64,000 bases of DNA, taken from Pedobacter cryophilus. GTDB taxonomy: Bacteria; Bacteroidota; Bacteroidia; Sphingobacteriales; Sphingobacteriaceae. A program made the translations under genes and the position numbers. Below the pieces are notes generated by a model. That model was not told where the DNA came from. It did not search any database and saw nothing but the letters and a program-made list of their open reading frames with translations. Below are positions 9,535-17,057 of the stretch, in pieces. Each line of letters opens with the position of its first letter. Positions within the stretch are counted from its first letter, which is position 1. The stretch is from the NCBI RefSeq assembly GCF_005116455.1, contig NZ_SWBP01000003.1:310012-374011 (forward strand), given 5' to 3'.

Positions 9535-10407
9535 TCAATTTTTTCGATATTCATTAGGCGACATTCCTATAGTTTTGGTAAACAATCTAGAAAAATACTG
9601 CGGATCAAGTATTCCTAACTTAAAGGCAATCTCTTTCACTAAAATATCTGTAAACTTTAGGTATTCGCAAGCTTTCTGCATTTTTATAGTGTTGTAATAA
9701 TTAACAGGAGAAGTACCAGTTTTCTTTTTAAACACCAAAGAGAAATGCGAAACAGACATATTTACATTCTCGGCAATTTCGCTTAAGGATACATTTTGCT
9801 CGCTACGCTCTTTCATAAATTGAATGCTACTGTTAATTAAGTTTTGTGATTTATCTTCTTTTGGGCTACTATTATGAGTTACCAAAACAAATGAGGAAAT
9901 CAAATTTAATAAGCACATATTCATCATGGTTAAATTTTCATTACCATAACCACGTTCTAAATTCTGATAAATTCTGTTAAATAATTTAATACGTTCTTCA
10001 TTATAAGGCAAAAATCCTTTATGTGCTTGCGCCGATTTGATAAACAAATCGGCAATTTCTTCAATGGCATTTCCTTTAAAAAAAAACCAGAAAATACTCC
10101 AGGGCTTTAAAACATCAGCCTGGTAAGAAAAAGGAGTATGTGCAGGAATAATAAAAAAATCGCCGGGAGAAATGTGATAAATTGTTTGGTTAATTTGAGC
10201 TACGCCATAACCGTTAATGCAGTAAATTACAATATACTCTTCCCTGCCCCTATTATTTTCTATAAACTGATATTTAGCATCGGGAAAAAAACCAATTTTA
10301 GTAAAATGACCGTTTATTGCCGATGGATGCTTTGCGCAAAAATCCTGTACCATTTCTGGTGATAATTCTATAGTTCTTTGCCCCGCAAAACCCTGCTTTT
10401 TCTTCAT
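9535..10407 (-). CDS. AraC-family transcriptional regulator, probable galactose regulator
   Basis: This 290-residue protein has an N-terminal cupin-like AraC ligand-binding domain (GREEYIVIYCINGYGVAQI, HISPGDFFIIPAHTPF). The C-terminal DNA-binding domain contains two helix-turn-helix units (VSLSEIAENVNMSVSHFSL and VKEIAFKLGILDPQYFSRLF) and ends in the family-typical GMSPNEYRKN. It is transcribed divergently from galK-galT across a 386-bp gap, so control of galactokinase and uridylyltransferase is a reasonable inference. The ligand cannot be read; a sugar such as galactose or a galactoside is likely from context. Such regulators typically activate when sugar is bound. Confidence 0.85.
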   Translation of the reverse strand: MKKKQGFAGQRTIELSPEMVQDFCAKHPSAINGHFTKIGFFPDAKYQFIENNRGREEYIVIYCINGYGVAQINQTIYHISPGDFFIIPAHTPFSYQADVLKPWSIFWFFFKGNAIEEIADLFIKSAQAHKGFLPYNEERIKLFNRIYQNLERGYGNENLTMMNMCLLNLISSFVLVTHNSSPKEDKSQNLINSSIQFMKERSEQNVSLSEIAENVNMSVSHFSLVFKKKTGTSPVNYYNTIKMQKACEYLKFTDILVKEIAFKLGILDPQYFSRLFTKTIGMSPNEYRKN

Positions 10408-10639
10408 CTTAAGTTTATAATCTATCCTAACAATTTATAAATTAAAGCAATTATCATTATTTATGCAAGAATATTATCCAACACTATAAGAATATTGTAC
10501 ATACTACTGCATTTTTCATCCTTTAAATTTGATTATTATTAAATGCCATTTATACAGACTGTTAGCAAACAGTTTTTAATTGATTTGATAGCCAAAATTT
10601 AAAATAATTTCGAGAAAACAATTATTAACGTTTATAAGT

Positions 10640-10720
10640 GCGTTAACGATTGAAGCGGCATCCTTTTTTTGGTCTTTTCAGGACAAAAAAAGATACAGCG
10701 GAAAGCGTGTTAAAACGCCC
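10640..10720 (-). repeat. Dispersed structured element, copy A (reverse orientation)
   Basis: The element begins GCGTTAACGATTGAAGCGG and ends in AAAACGCCC, so its termini are inverted (GCGTT/AACGC). Inside is a hairpin, CTTTTTTTGGTC pairing with GGACAAAAAAAG, flanked by GCGGCATC and GATACAGCGG. The same order of motifs occurs in copies B, C and D. It lies in the gal promoter gap, on the galK side. Confidence 0.6.
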
Positions 10721-10793
10721 AATTTAATGATTAAAACGCATAAGAATAGACCAATTTAATAACCTAAAATTTATAAAATCTTAATTTATTACA

Positions 10794-11951
10794 ATGAGAG
10801 ATCCACAACATCTTGTTAAAAGCATTTTCTTAAAAACCTTTAATGAAGAGCCTTTAATAGTAAGATCACCAGGCAGGGTAAACCTAATTGGCGAACATAC
10901 CGATTATAATATGGGCTTTGTTTTACCTGCAGCCATTAATAAAGCAGCTTATATTGCTATTAAAGAAAGAGAAGACGATACCATTTTTATTGTTGCCGCA
11001 GATTTAGAAGAAAGCTTTTCCACTACGGTAAGCCATTGCAATTATTCTGATAAAGGATGGCCTAACTATGTGATTTGCATTGTAGAGCAATTGTTAAAAA
11101 TTAATAAAAAAATTGGAGGTTTTAATGCGGTAATTTCTGGAGATGTGCCTTTAGGAGCTGGAATGTCATCATCTGCGGCTTTAGAATGTGCTACCGTTTT
11201 TGCATTAGACCATATTTTTGAGTTGGGTTTAGATAAAATGCAAATGGTGAAATTGGCTCAAAAAGCCGAGAACGAATTTGTAGGTGTAAACTGCGGAATT
11301 ATGGATCAATTTGCCAGTGTTTTTGGTAAAAAAGGACATGTGGTAAAATTAGATTGTCGTTCGCTAGAATATGAATATGTTCCTTTTGAATTAGAAGGAA
11401 TTAAAATAGTATTGTTTGATTCTATGGTGAAACACTCTTTAGCTTCATCAGAATATAATGTGCGTACAAGCCAGTGTGGCGAAGGCGTTTCTATCATCCA
11501 ACAAAAATACCCTGATGTAAAAACCTTAAGAGATGCCACCATAGCTATGGTTGAGGAATGTTTAGCCACTGAAAGTACTGATATTTACCACCGTTGTAAG
11601 TATGTAGTAGAAGAAAACAACCGTTTATTGGCCGCTTGCGAAGATTTATCTCAAAATAAGATAGAAGATTTTGGACAGAAAATGTACGAAACCCATGCTG
11701 GTTTAAGCGAATTATATGAAGTAAGCTGCCCCGAATTAGATTTTATTGTAAGCTGTACCAAAAAAGAGGAAAACATTTTAGGAGCCCGAATGATGGGTGG
11801 TGGTTTTGGTGGCTGCGTAATCACTTTAGTAAAAGAAGATGATTTAGACAACGTGGTAAAACGCATTAAAGATGCCTATTGGAATAAAATGAACATCGGA
11901 ATGAATGTTTACATCACTCAAATAGAAAACGGCACACACATAGTGAATTAA
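10794..11951 (+). CDS. galK: Galactokinase
   Basis: Phosphorylates alpha-D-galactose to galactose 1-phosphate, the first committed Leloir step, in the cytoplasm. The 385-residue length matches the family. The galactokinase signature GRVNLIGEHTDYN is at residues 27-39. The GHMP-kinase ATP loop is VPLGAGMSSSAALE, and the third motif is MMGGGFGGCVITLV near the C-terminus. The catalytic Asp lies in NCGIMDQFAS. galT starts one base after its stop, so the two are translationally coupled. The upstream gap holds copy A of the dispersed element and presumably the operator of the divergent AraC regulator. No galE or mutarotase gene is present in the window. Confidence 0.96.
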   Translation: MRDPQHLVKSIFLKTFNEEPLIVRSPGRVNLIGEHTDYNMGFVLPAAINKAAYIAIKEREDDTIFIVAADLEESFSTTVSHCNYSDKGWPNYVICIVEQLLKINKKIGGFNAVISGDVPLGAGMSSSAALECATVFALDHIFELGLDKMQMVKLAQKAENEFVGVNCGIMDQFASVFGKKGHVVKLDCRSLEYEYVPFELEGIKIVLFDSMVKHSLASSEYNVRTSQCGEGVSIIQQKYPDVKTLRDATIAMVEECLATESTDIYHRCKYVVEENNRLLAACEDLSQNKIEDFGQKMYETHAGLSELYEVSCPELDFIVSCTKKEENILGARMMGGGFGGCVITLVKEDDLDNVVKRIKDAYWNKMNIGMNVYITQIENGTHIVN

Positions 11952-11952
11952 T

Positions 11953-12996
11953 ATGAATTTTAATTTTGAAGAACACCCACACCAACGTTTAAATATATTA
12001 ACTGGCGATTGGATTTTGGTTTCGCCACACCGTACCAAAAGACCTTGGCAAGGAAAAGTAGAAGCAGCGGCAGTCAACAAGCGTCCGGCTTATGATGAAA
12101 AATGTTATTTATGCCCTGGTAATGAAAGATCTGATGGATCAATCAATCCAAAATATACAGCTCCTTATGCTTTCACCAATGATTTTTCTTCTCTTTTAAA
12201 CGATACGCCTCACGGAGAAATTAATGTAAACGGTTTATTGCAAGCTAAAAGTGAGAAAGGAATTTGCAGGGTCATCTGTTTCTCTCCTCGTCATGATTTA
12301 ACGCTTCCGCAGATGGAAGTTTCAGAAATTACTCAGGTAATTGATTTATGGAAAGCCGAATTTCTAGAACTTTCTAAAAACGAATGGATTAAATACATTC
12401 AGATTTTCGAAAACAAAGGCGATATTATGGGTTGCAGCAACCCTCATCCGCATGGGCAAATATGGTCGCAAAGTAGTGTGCCAGTAGAACCTAAAAAAGA
12501 AACCGTTCAGTTTGCAGCTTATTATAAAGAGCATCAACGCAGTCTTTTAACTGCTTATTTAGAAGAAGAATTAAAAACCCAAGAAAGAGTAGTGGTAGAG
12601 AATGAACATTTTGTGGCTTTGGTGCCATTTTGGGCAGTTTGGCCTTATGAAACCATAGTAATTAGCAAAAGACAAGTTCAATATACGCACCAATTTAATA
12701 GCGAAGAAACACTGGCTTTAGCTCAAATTTTTAAAGCCTTAACCATTAAATACGATAACCTTTTTGAAACCTCATTCCCCTACTCGTCTGGTATTCACCA
12801 AGCGCCGGTAAATGATGGCGAACACCCCGAATGGCATTGGCACATGCACTTTTACCCACCGTTATTACGCTCGGCAACGGTTAAAAAGTTTATGGTAGGT
12901 TATGAAATGATGGCTAATCCGCAAAGAGATATTACGGCAGAACAAGCTGCTATGAAACTGAAAGAATTACCCGAGTTACATTATTTGAGTAAATGA
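11953..12996 (+). CDS. galT: UDP-glucose--hexose-1-phosphate uridylyltransferase
   Basis: Transfers UMP from UDP-glucose to galactose 1-phosphate, giving UDP-galactose and glucose 1-phosphate. The 347-residue chain is a class I (histidine triad superfamily) enzyme. The active-site segment GCSNPHPHGQIW contains the HPHxQ motif with the uridylylated His. Zinc-site residues are seen in CYLCPGNERSDG and in HWHMHFYPP. It overlaps nothing but starts a single base after galK, and its end is followed by an intrinsic terminator. Regulation is most likely shared with galK through the divergent AraC protein. Confidence 0.96.
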   Translation: MNFNFEEHPHQRLNILTGDWILVSPHRTKRPWQGKVEAAAVNKRPAYDEKCYLCPGNERSDGSINPKYTAPYAFTNDFSSLLNDTPHGEINVNGLLQAKSEKGICRVICFSPRHDLTLPQMEVSEITQVIDLWKAEFLELSKNEWIKYIQIFENKGDIMGCSNPHPHGQIWSQSSVPVEPKKETVQFAAYYKEHQRSLLTAYLEEELKTQERVVVENEHFVALVPFWAVWPYETIVISKRQVQYTHQFNSEETLALAQIFKALTIKYDNLFETSFPYSSGIHQAPVNDGEHPEWHWHMHFYPPLLRSATVKKFMVGYEMMANPQRDITAEQAAMKLKELPELHYLSK

Positions 12997-13042
12997 TTTT
13001 TGGATTGACTTAGGTTTGTGGAAACATCAACTTAGGATTTAT

Positions 13043-13078
13043 AAATCGCGATTGGTGAAAACCGATTGCGATTTTTTT
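13043..13078 (+). terminator. Intrinsic terminator of galK-galT
   Basis: AAATCGCGATTGGT, a GAAA tetraloop, and ACCGATTGCGATTT form a 14-bp stem with two G-U or near-complement positions, followed by eight T residues. It lies 47 bp after galT. Confidence 0.8.
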
Positions 13079-13097
13079 TGTCTAATTTATTTTAGCA

Positions 13098-13628
13098 TTA
13101 AAAGTTAAACCCTGTTAAAATACCTATTCTTAAATCAAGGAAACCTATTCTATTTCTATCTCCTGACTGTTTTATGAAACCACCATAACCCGCACCAGCA
13201 AATAAGTCTAAATTATATATCTTATTTCTAAAAACCTCGTATCCAATAGTCTGACCCATAGAAATGCCTTTACCTTGAAAATCTCTACCATTATCTAAAG
13301 AAATAACAGGATGAAAGACATAGGGTCTATAAACATCTTTTTCTATATACCTAAAATAAGTTGAGGTATATAGTTGTTTATCTATTTTGTGTTTGAAATC
13401 TAAAATTGCAGTTTTATAAGAATAGTTATTCCCAATATTTATCTCTCCTTTTGAAGCATAAGCCTGAATACTCCATTTTTTTGAAAATTTATATTCTAAA
13501 GATAAAGATGGGCCTTTGGCTGCTAAATTAGCAAGGTTTGTATTAATAGAAAATCTTTTTATTTGAGCAAATGAAGTTTTATTACAAAGTATTATAACAG
13601 ATAATAAAAGAAATATTAAATTTTTCAT
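13098..13628 (-). CDS. Small outer-membrane beta-barrel-like protein, function unknown
   Basis: This 176-residue protein has a clear signal peptide (MKNLIFLLLSVIILCN to SFAQ, cleavage after about residue 21). The rest is rich in alternating aromatic/polar strands (LSLEYKFSKKWSIQAYASK, LYTSTYFRYIEKDV, YNLDLFAGAGYGGF) and ends in GFNF, consistent with a small 8-stranded barrel terminating in Phe. It resembles DUF3575-type Bacteroidota envelope proteins, but I cannot assign a role. It converges on galT and is the only gene before a long repeat-rich gap. Confidence 0.7.
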   Translation of the reverse strand: MKNLIFLLLSVIILCNKTSFAQIKRFSINTNLANLAAKGPSLSLEYKFSKKWSIQAYASKGEINIGNNYSYKTAILDFKHKIDKQLYTSTYFRYIEKDVYRPYVFHPVISLDNGRDFQGKGISMGQTIGYEVFRNKIYNLDLFAGAGYGGFIKQSGDRNRIGFLDLRIGILTGFNF

Positions 13629-13745
13629 GACAAATTATTTAACTAAATATACAATATCATTCTTTTAATATGGTTTTATTAGGGTGTTTTAACTAGCTTT
13701 AAGCTACCTAATTGCCCAAGTCTATCTTTTATTTTACCCGTGAGC

Positions 13746-13820
13746 GAAGACGAATGGCACACCAATAAAAAGTATACCTCTTCAATCAAGAACGCAAATC
13801 CTACTCCGATAAAAATTTAG
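13746..13820 (+). pseudogene. Probable degraded C-terminus of an IS200-like/REP-associated transposase (relic 1)
   Basis: Frame reading gives E-D-E-W-H-T-N-K-K-Y-T-S, then after a likely one-base loss F-N-Q-E-R-K-S-Y. This resembles the remembered Bacteroidota Y1 transposase ending of the form NQEEHHKKxSFxxEY. It is followed at once by the CAACCAC hairpin and a REP-like hairpin, the same order as at the clearer relic at 15507-15575. Alone the match is weak; the shared context makes it plausible. Confidence 0.35.
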
Positions 13821-13849
13821 ATATTCAACCACTTCGTGGTTGTCTAAAT
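13815..13849. repeat. Nested palindrome, CAACCAC-TTC-GTGGTTG core
   Basis: The inner stem CAACCAC/GTGGTTG (13826-13842, loop TTC) is enclosed by a second stem ATTTAGA/TCTAAAT, with a TATT bulge on one side only. A hairpin with nearly the same core recurs at 15581-15597, in both cases just after a transposase relic. Confidence 0.7.
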
Positions 13850-13885
13850 TCATTAATTTAATTCGCACCGTATAAAACACTATGC

Positions 13886-13912
13886 TATTCATATTAAATC
13901 CCTTCAGGATTT
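13886..13912 (+). repeat. REP-like hairpin, single copy
   Basis: TATTCATATTAAATCCCTTC followed by AGGATTT. This is the same unit as the five-copy array at 15621-15860, with one stem mismatch. Confidence 0.65.
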
Positions 13913-14107
13913 TTAAGGATTTGCACATACAGCCTAATTTGAGAGCCAAATAAACCAATTTGGTTTATCTACTTTATAATTTTAACAGAAAATGAAATCG
14001 CTATTATAAAAAACTCAATTAAATAGTAAACAGTTGAAATGATGACTTACTACCTCAGTTAAAAAAATAAAATCCGTGAGGAAACAAAATTATAGAAGAG
14101 ACAATCT

Positions 14108-14190
14108 AAGCCCGAAGGGCTTAAATATGAATAACCACAGGTGCAACCGGTGGCCAAATAACAAACCGATAGAAAAACCCTGAAAGGCTT
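14108..14190 (-). repeat. REP-like block in reverse orientation
   Basis: It begins with an AGCCC-GAA-GGGCT hairpin followed by TTAAATATGAATAACC, the reverse complement of the unit used in the array. A second imperfect hairpin follows (CCACAGGT/ACCGGTGG, 14135-14153), then an AACCCTGAAAGG stem-loop near 14175-14190. A decayed block with the same order lies at 15430-15500. The next 300 bases to rpiA hold no convincing gene; an open stretch from the ATG at 14213 reads MRTYTPQVYYSFF but is soon interrupted by stops. Confidence 0.6.
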
Positions 14191-14502
14191 CAATAAAAAA
14201 CACCAAACAATGCGTACTTATACCCCCCAAGTTTATTATTCCTTTTTCAGGATCAATAAACCTTTTAAACAAAAATAAAGGAAGTGTGCGGCAAATTGAA
14301 GAAACAAAGTCAGAAAGCTAATACCCAGCAGAGTCCTCGGTTTTCTGGCAACATTTAAGTGATCTTGCGGAACAAAAAACGAGATTTGGATTACAATCTC
14401 AACCTAACGGCAAACCCGTAAATTATCAATAAGTTAGACATGCGTTAAAGCAAACACATCAAACATCACATTTTATCTTATTTAATCTCGCTTAATCTGA
14501 GT

Positions 14503-15171
14503 TTACTCTATCACCACCAAATTTCCATTCCCATCTTCAGTAATAATCAAATTAGCCATATTCACAAATAAACCATTCTCCACCACTCCTGGTATCGCAT
14601 TCATTTTTTCCGAAAGTGCTAATGGATTTTCAATTTTATCAAATTTACAATCAACAATCAGGTTTTGGTTATCCGTTACAAAAGGTTTCCCCTCTGCCAA
14701 TCTCAATTTTGGCTCACAACCTAATTTTTCAAGTTGATCTATAGAAATATTTAACGCAAAAGGCGTCACTTCTACCGGCACCGCATAATCTCCTAATACT
14801 TCGCAACGTTTGGCTCCATCAGAAATAATTACGTAAAATTTAGAGATAGACGCCACAATTTTTTCTCTCAGCAAAGCTCCTCCACCACCTTTAATCAGGT
14901 TTTTATAAGCATCAAATTCATCAGCTCCATCAATAGTTAAATCTATATGCATCACATCAGCAATATCTAATAGCGGAATATTCAGCTCCAAAGCTAATTT
15001 CTCGGTAGCTTTGGATGTAGGTACACCAGTAATTTTTAAACCATTTTTTACCATTTCCCCTATTTTCATAATCGCCCAATACGCAGTAGAACCTGTCCCT
15101 AAGCCTACAATCATACCGTCTTTGATATATTCTGTTGCTTTTTCACCAACCAGTTGTTTCGGATTTATCAT
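14503..15171 (-). CDS. rpiA: Ribose-5-phosphate isomerase A
   Basis: Interconverts ribose 5-phosphate and ribulose 5-phosphate in the non-oxidative pentose phosphate pathway. The 222-residue product starts at MINPKQLVGEKA; the frame extends to 15231, but the added 20 residues are not part of the family. Visible signatures are GLGTGSTAYWAI (phosphate loop), DGADEFD (catalytic acids) and KGGGGALLREKI (catalytic Lys/Glu). The C-terminal half has the usual VTPFALN and GVVENGLF segments. It stands alone between two repeat islands. Confidence 0.95.
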   Translation of the reverse strand: MINPKQLVGEKATEYIKDGMIVGLGTGSTAYWAIMKIGEMVKNGLKITGVPTSKATEKLALELNIPLLDIADVMHIDLTIDGADEFDAYKNLIKGGGGALLREKIVASISKFYVIISDGAKRCEVLGDYAVPVEVTPFALNISIDQLEKLGCEPKLRLAEGKPFVTDNQNLIVDCKFDKIENPLALSEKMNAIPGVVENGLFVNMANLIITEDGNGNLVVIE

Positions 15172-15250
15172 GGTTTTTTTAGTTTTTCCAAAGATAGAAA
15201 ACCAAAGGATTTTAAAGATTTTGAAATACAATAATTAGAAAATTTAATTT

Positions 15251-15350
15251 GGGCGTTTCCACCTGCCGGAGGACAGGCGGGCGGGCTATGCGTTCATACT
15301 GCACAAGGCATTATGCGTTTGGCCGGTATCCACTTCTATCCCTAACGCAG
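15251..15350 (+). repeat. Dispersed structured element, copy B (forward orientation)
   Basis: The element starts GGGCGTTTCCACCTGCC and ends CTATCCCTAACGC, so its termini GCGTT/AACGC are inverted. It contains a GC-rich imperfect hairpin (CCTGCC with GGCGGG) unlike the surrounding AT-rich DNA, then GGGCTATGCG. It lies upstream of the rpiA start. Confidence 0.6.
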
Positions 15351-15506
15351 TACATAATCCGTTAATTATTGTGGAGGTTAAACAAATTACAGCTACTTTT
15401 AAATAGCTATTAAACAGATATCTAAAATTGAATAGCTAGCCCAAAGAACTTAAATATGAGTAACCACTGGCGCAACCGAAACCCTAAAAGGAAAAAGCAT
15501 TAAAAC

Positions 15507-15575
15507 TTTAAAGAAAAATATAGAGAATTACTTACCGAACATAGAATTGAATTTGATGAAAAATACTTTTTGTAG
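15507..15575 (+). pseudogene. C-terminal remnant of an IS200-like/REP-associated tyrosine transposase (relic 2)
   Basis: One frame reads FKEKYRELLTEHRIEFDEK then YFL and a TAG stop at 15573-15575. From memory this matches the usual C-terminus of Bacteroidota Y1 (IS200-like) transposases, of the form FKEEYxxLLxxxxIEFDEKYxF. The reading frame is closed by a TAA just upstream, so only the tail survives. It is preceded by a decayed REP-like block (15430-15500) and followed by a CAAC hairpin and the five-unit REP-like array. No intact transposase is present in the window. Confidence 0.6.
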
Positions 15576-15580
15576 GTATT

Positions 15581-15597
15581 CAACAACTTCGTGGTTG
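15581..15597. repeat. CAACAAC-TTC-GTGGTTG hairpin beside transposase relic 2
   Basis: A 17-base near-palindrome with one mismatch, the counterpart of the 13826-13842 hairpin, 5 bases after the relic's stop codon. Confidence 0.65.
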
Positions 15598-15620
15598 TGT
15601 TAATCCCATAATTTTATCTA

Positions 15621-15860
15621 TTCATATTAAATCCCTTCGGGATTAATACAAAGGCATGTTCTTTTTTAAATTCATATTAAATCCTTTCGGGATTAATAGA
15701 AAGGCATGTTTTTTTAAATTCATATTAAATCCTTTCGGGATTAATAGAAAGACATATTTTTTTAAATTAATATTCAATCCCTTCGTAATTATTTCAAAGG
15801 CATATTATATTAATCAATTCATATTAAATCCCTTCGGGATTATTTCAAATGCAAATGGAC
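15621..15860 (+). repeat. Five-unit array of REP-like hairpins, about 49-bp period
   Basis: Units start at 15621, 15671, 15719, 15767 and 15818 (steps of 50, 48, 48 and 51). The core is TTCATATTAAATCCCTTCGG followed by GATTA, a hairpin with loop TTC whose stem extends to ATTA/TAAT with a one-base bulge. Units share the tail AATAxAAAGGCATGTT and are separated by a few T/A-rich bases only. The fourth unit has lost most of its stem. The array lies upstream of the DUF202 gene. Confidence 0.8.
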
Positions 15861-15947
15861 AAACTATAAATAATATGATAAATTTATAATGACTTGAATG
15901 AAAATTTGTTTAAGAACAATTAACTTTAATTTAGTAACCTTTTAAAA

Positions 15948-16244
15948 ATGAATAAAGACTTAATTTTAAGAGAGAAATTAGCTCTGCAAAGAACGATACT
16001 TGCAAATCAGTCTACATTTTTGGCTTTCTTAAGAAGCTCCATGTATTTTTTAATTGCAGGAATTAGTATAAAAAATTTAACCACTTTAAAGTATGGCTAT
16101 TTAATAGAGATAGTCTTTATTGTTATTGCAGCTATTCTTTTAATAACAGGAATAATTAACTACAGAAAACAAAAAATAAAAATTAAAGAGAGTGAAATAC
16201 ATATCGGAAATTATAAAGACGAATATTTAACACCAAACAGCTAA
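15948..16244 (+). CDS. DUF202 family small membrane protein
   Basis: This 98-residue protein begins with the DUF202-type segment LALQRTILANQSTFLAFLRS, which ends at the first membrane helix. Two hydrophobic helices follow (about 29-45 and 52-72), and the C-terminus is charged. Members of this family are small inner-membrane proteins of unknown biochemical role (YidH is a known example). It stands alone after the REP-like array; its upstream region carries no obvious promoter motif. Confidence 0.75.
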   Translation: MNKDLILREKLALQRTILANQSTFLAFLRSSMYFLIAGISIKNLTTLKYGYLIEIVFIVIAAILLITGIINYRKQKIKIKESEIHIGNYKDEYLTPNS

Positions 16245-16401
16245 GATTAATTTCTCAAACATGCTGTTTGTGATGTTAACTCAAGAGCTCTCAAAATTCA
16301 AATAAATGTAATTTGCAATGCTCTTAAAACCCTCTTAACAAAATAAAAAATCAATATTTATCAGCAACTTTCAAAAAGTCCTTTGCTTTGATTTAACGCT
16401 C

Positions 16402-16418
16402 ATTCGTGTATTCGTGGC
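16402..16418 (-). repeat. Solo arm of the GCCACGAATACACGAAT repeat
   Basis: ATTCGTGTATTCGTGGC is identical over 17 bases to the right arm of the three large inverted-repeat units at 61.0-61.5 kb. No matching left arm is present here. It lies in the 246-bp gap between the DUF202 gene and the next CDS. Confidence 0.75.
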
Positions 16419-16490
16419 ATAAAAAACACATTGCTATTCGTAATGTTGTAAAATCTAGAACTTCCTAAACAAACCAAAATTAAAAGTGAG

Positions 16491-16955
16491 ATGAATTATA
16501 TTGTAAAAGATGAAAAGTTGGTTATTCAATACATTCCGGGTAATGGTGCTTGGACCTATCAACTTATTATTCCTAATACAAAAAACATTAAAGGTAAATG
16601 GGGCGATTTAAAAGTTTCGGGAACAATAGATAATTACATTATAAAAAATAAAAATTTAGGTCCGGTAAAGAATGCTGATAAAAAACTATCGCTAAATGCT
16701 GATCTAAGAAATAGCATAAATAAAGGAGCAGGCGAAATTGTAACGGTTACCCTATTTCTAGAAAATCAAAATAATGTTAAAGATCTTTCTATGATTATGG
16801 AATGTTTTAAAGATGCAGAAGTATTAGCAGTTTTTAAAAAATTAGAAATAGAAGATCAAAATGAAATATTAAAAAGCATAACCAATTCCGCTACCGAAGA
16901 CCAAGAAGTTGAAAAAATATTGAAAGCAATAGAAAGACTTCAAAAATTAAAATAA
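16491..16955 (+). CDS. DUF1905/YdeI (OmdA)-like protein
   Basis: This 154-residue protein appears to have two parts. Residues 1-95 resemble a DUF1905 small beta-barrel (GAWTYQLIIPN, WGDLKVSGTIDNYIIKN, GAGEIVTVTLFLE). Residues 100-154 are helical and resemble the YdeI/OmdA C-terminal segment (ALAVFKKL-type start, ILKAIERLQKLK end). A clearer member of the same family lies at 45844-46350. The family has been linked to bacteriocin or cationic peptide tolerance in some bacteria, but the biochemical function here is unknown. It is followed by a tetranucleotide repeat and then the exonuclease gene. Confidence 0.55.
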   Translation: MNYIVKDEKLVIQYIPGNGAWTYQLIIPNTKNIKGKWGDLKVSGTIDNYIIKNKNLGPVKNADKKLSLNADLRNSINKGAGEIVTVTLFLENQNNVKDLSMIMECFKDAEVLAVFKKLEIEDQNEILKSITNSATEDQEVEKILKAIERLQKLK

Positions 16956-16956
16956 G

Positions 16957-17002
16957 AACCCAACCAACCAACCAACCAACCAACCAACCAACCAACCAAC
17001 CA
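16957..17002 (+). repeat. (AACC)n tetranucleotide microsatellite
   Basis: About eleven uninterrupted copies of a CCAA-type tetranucleotide, beginning at the stop codon region of the preceding gene and ending 56 bp before the exonuclease ATG. Its length could vary by slippage and shift the spacing of any promoter across it. Confidence 0.9.
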
Positions 17003-17057
17003 GCCACAAATAAAACTTTCCGTATCTAAAACCCAATATATCTTGTAAATTCACTTT

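Noticed and set aside
14090-14272. 60-residue minus-strand open frame in the REP-like block
   Set aside because: It crosses two palindromes, has unusual composition and no start context; nothing supports translation.
15621-15860. CRISPR-like array
   Set aside because: The repeat unit fills nearly the whole period (48-51 bp) with only a few low-complexity bases between units, and no cas genes are present. The hairpin family also occurs singly elsewhere, so REP-like is the better reading.
15656-15889. 77-residue open frame across the REP-like array
   Set aside because: The translation is just the repeat unit read in frame (FILNPFGI recurring); it has no leader or family similarity.
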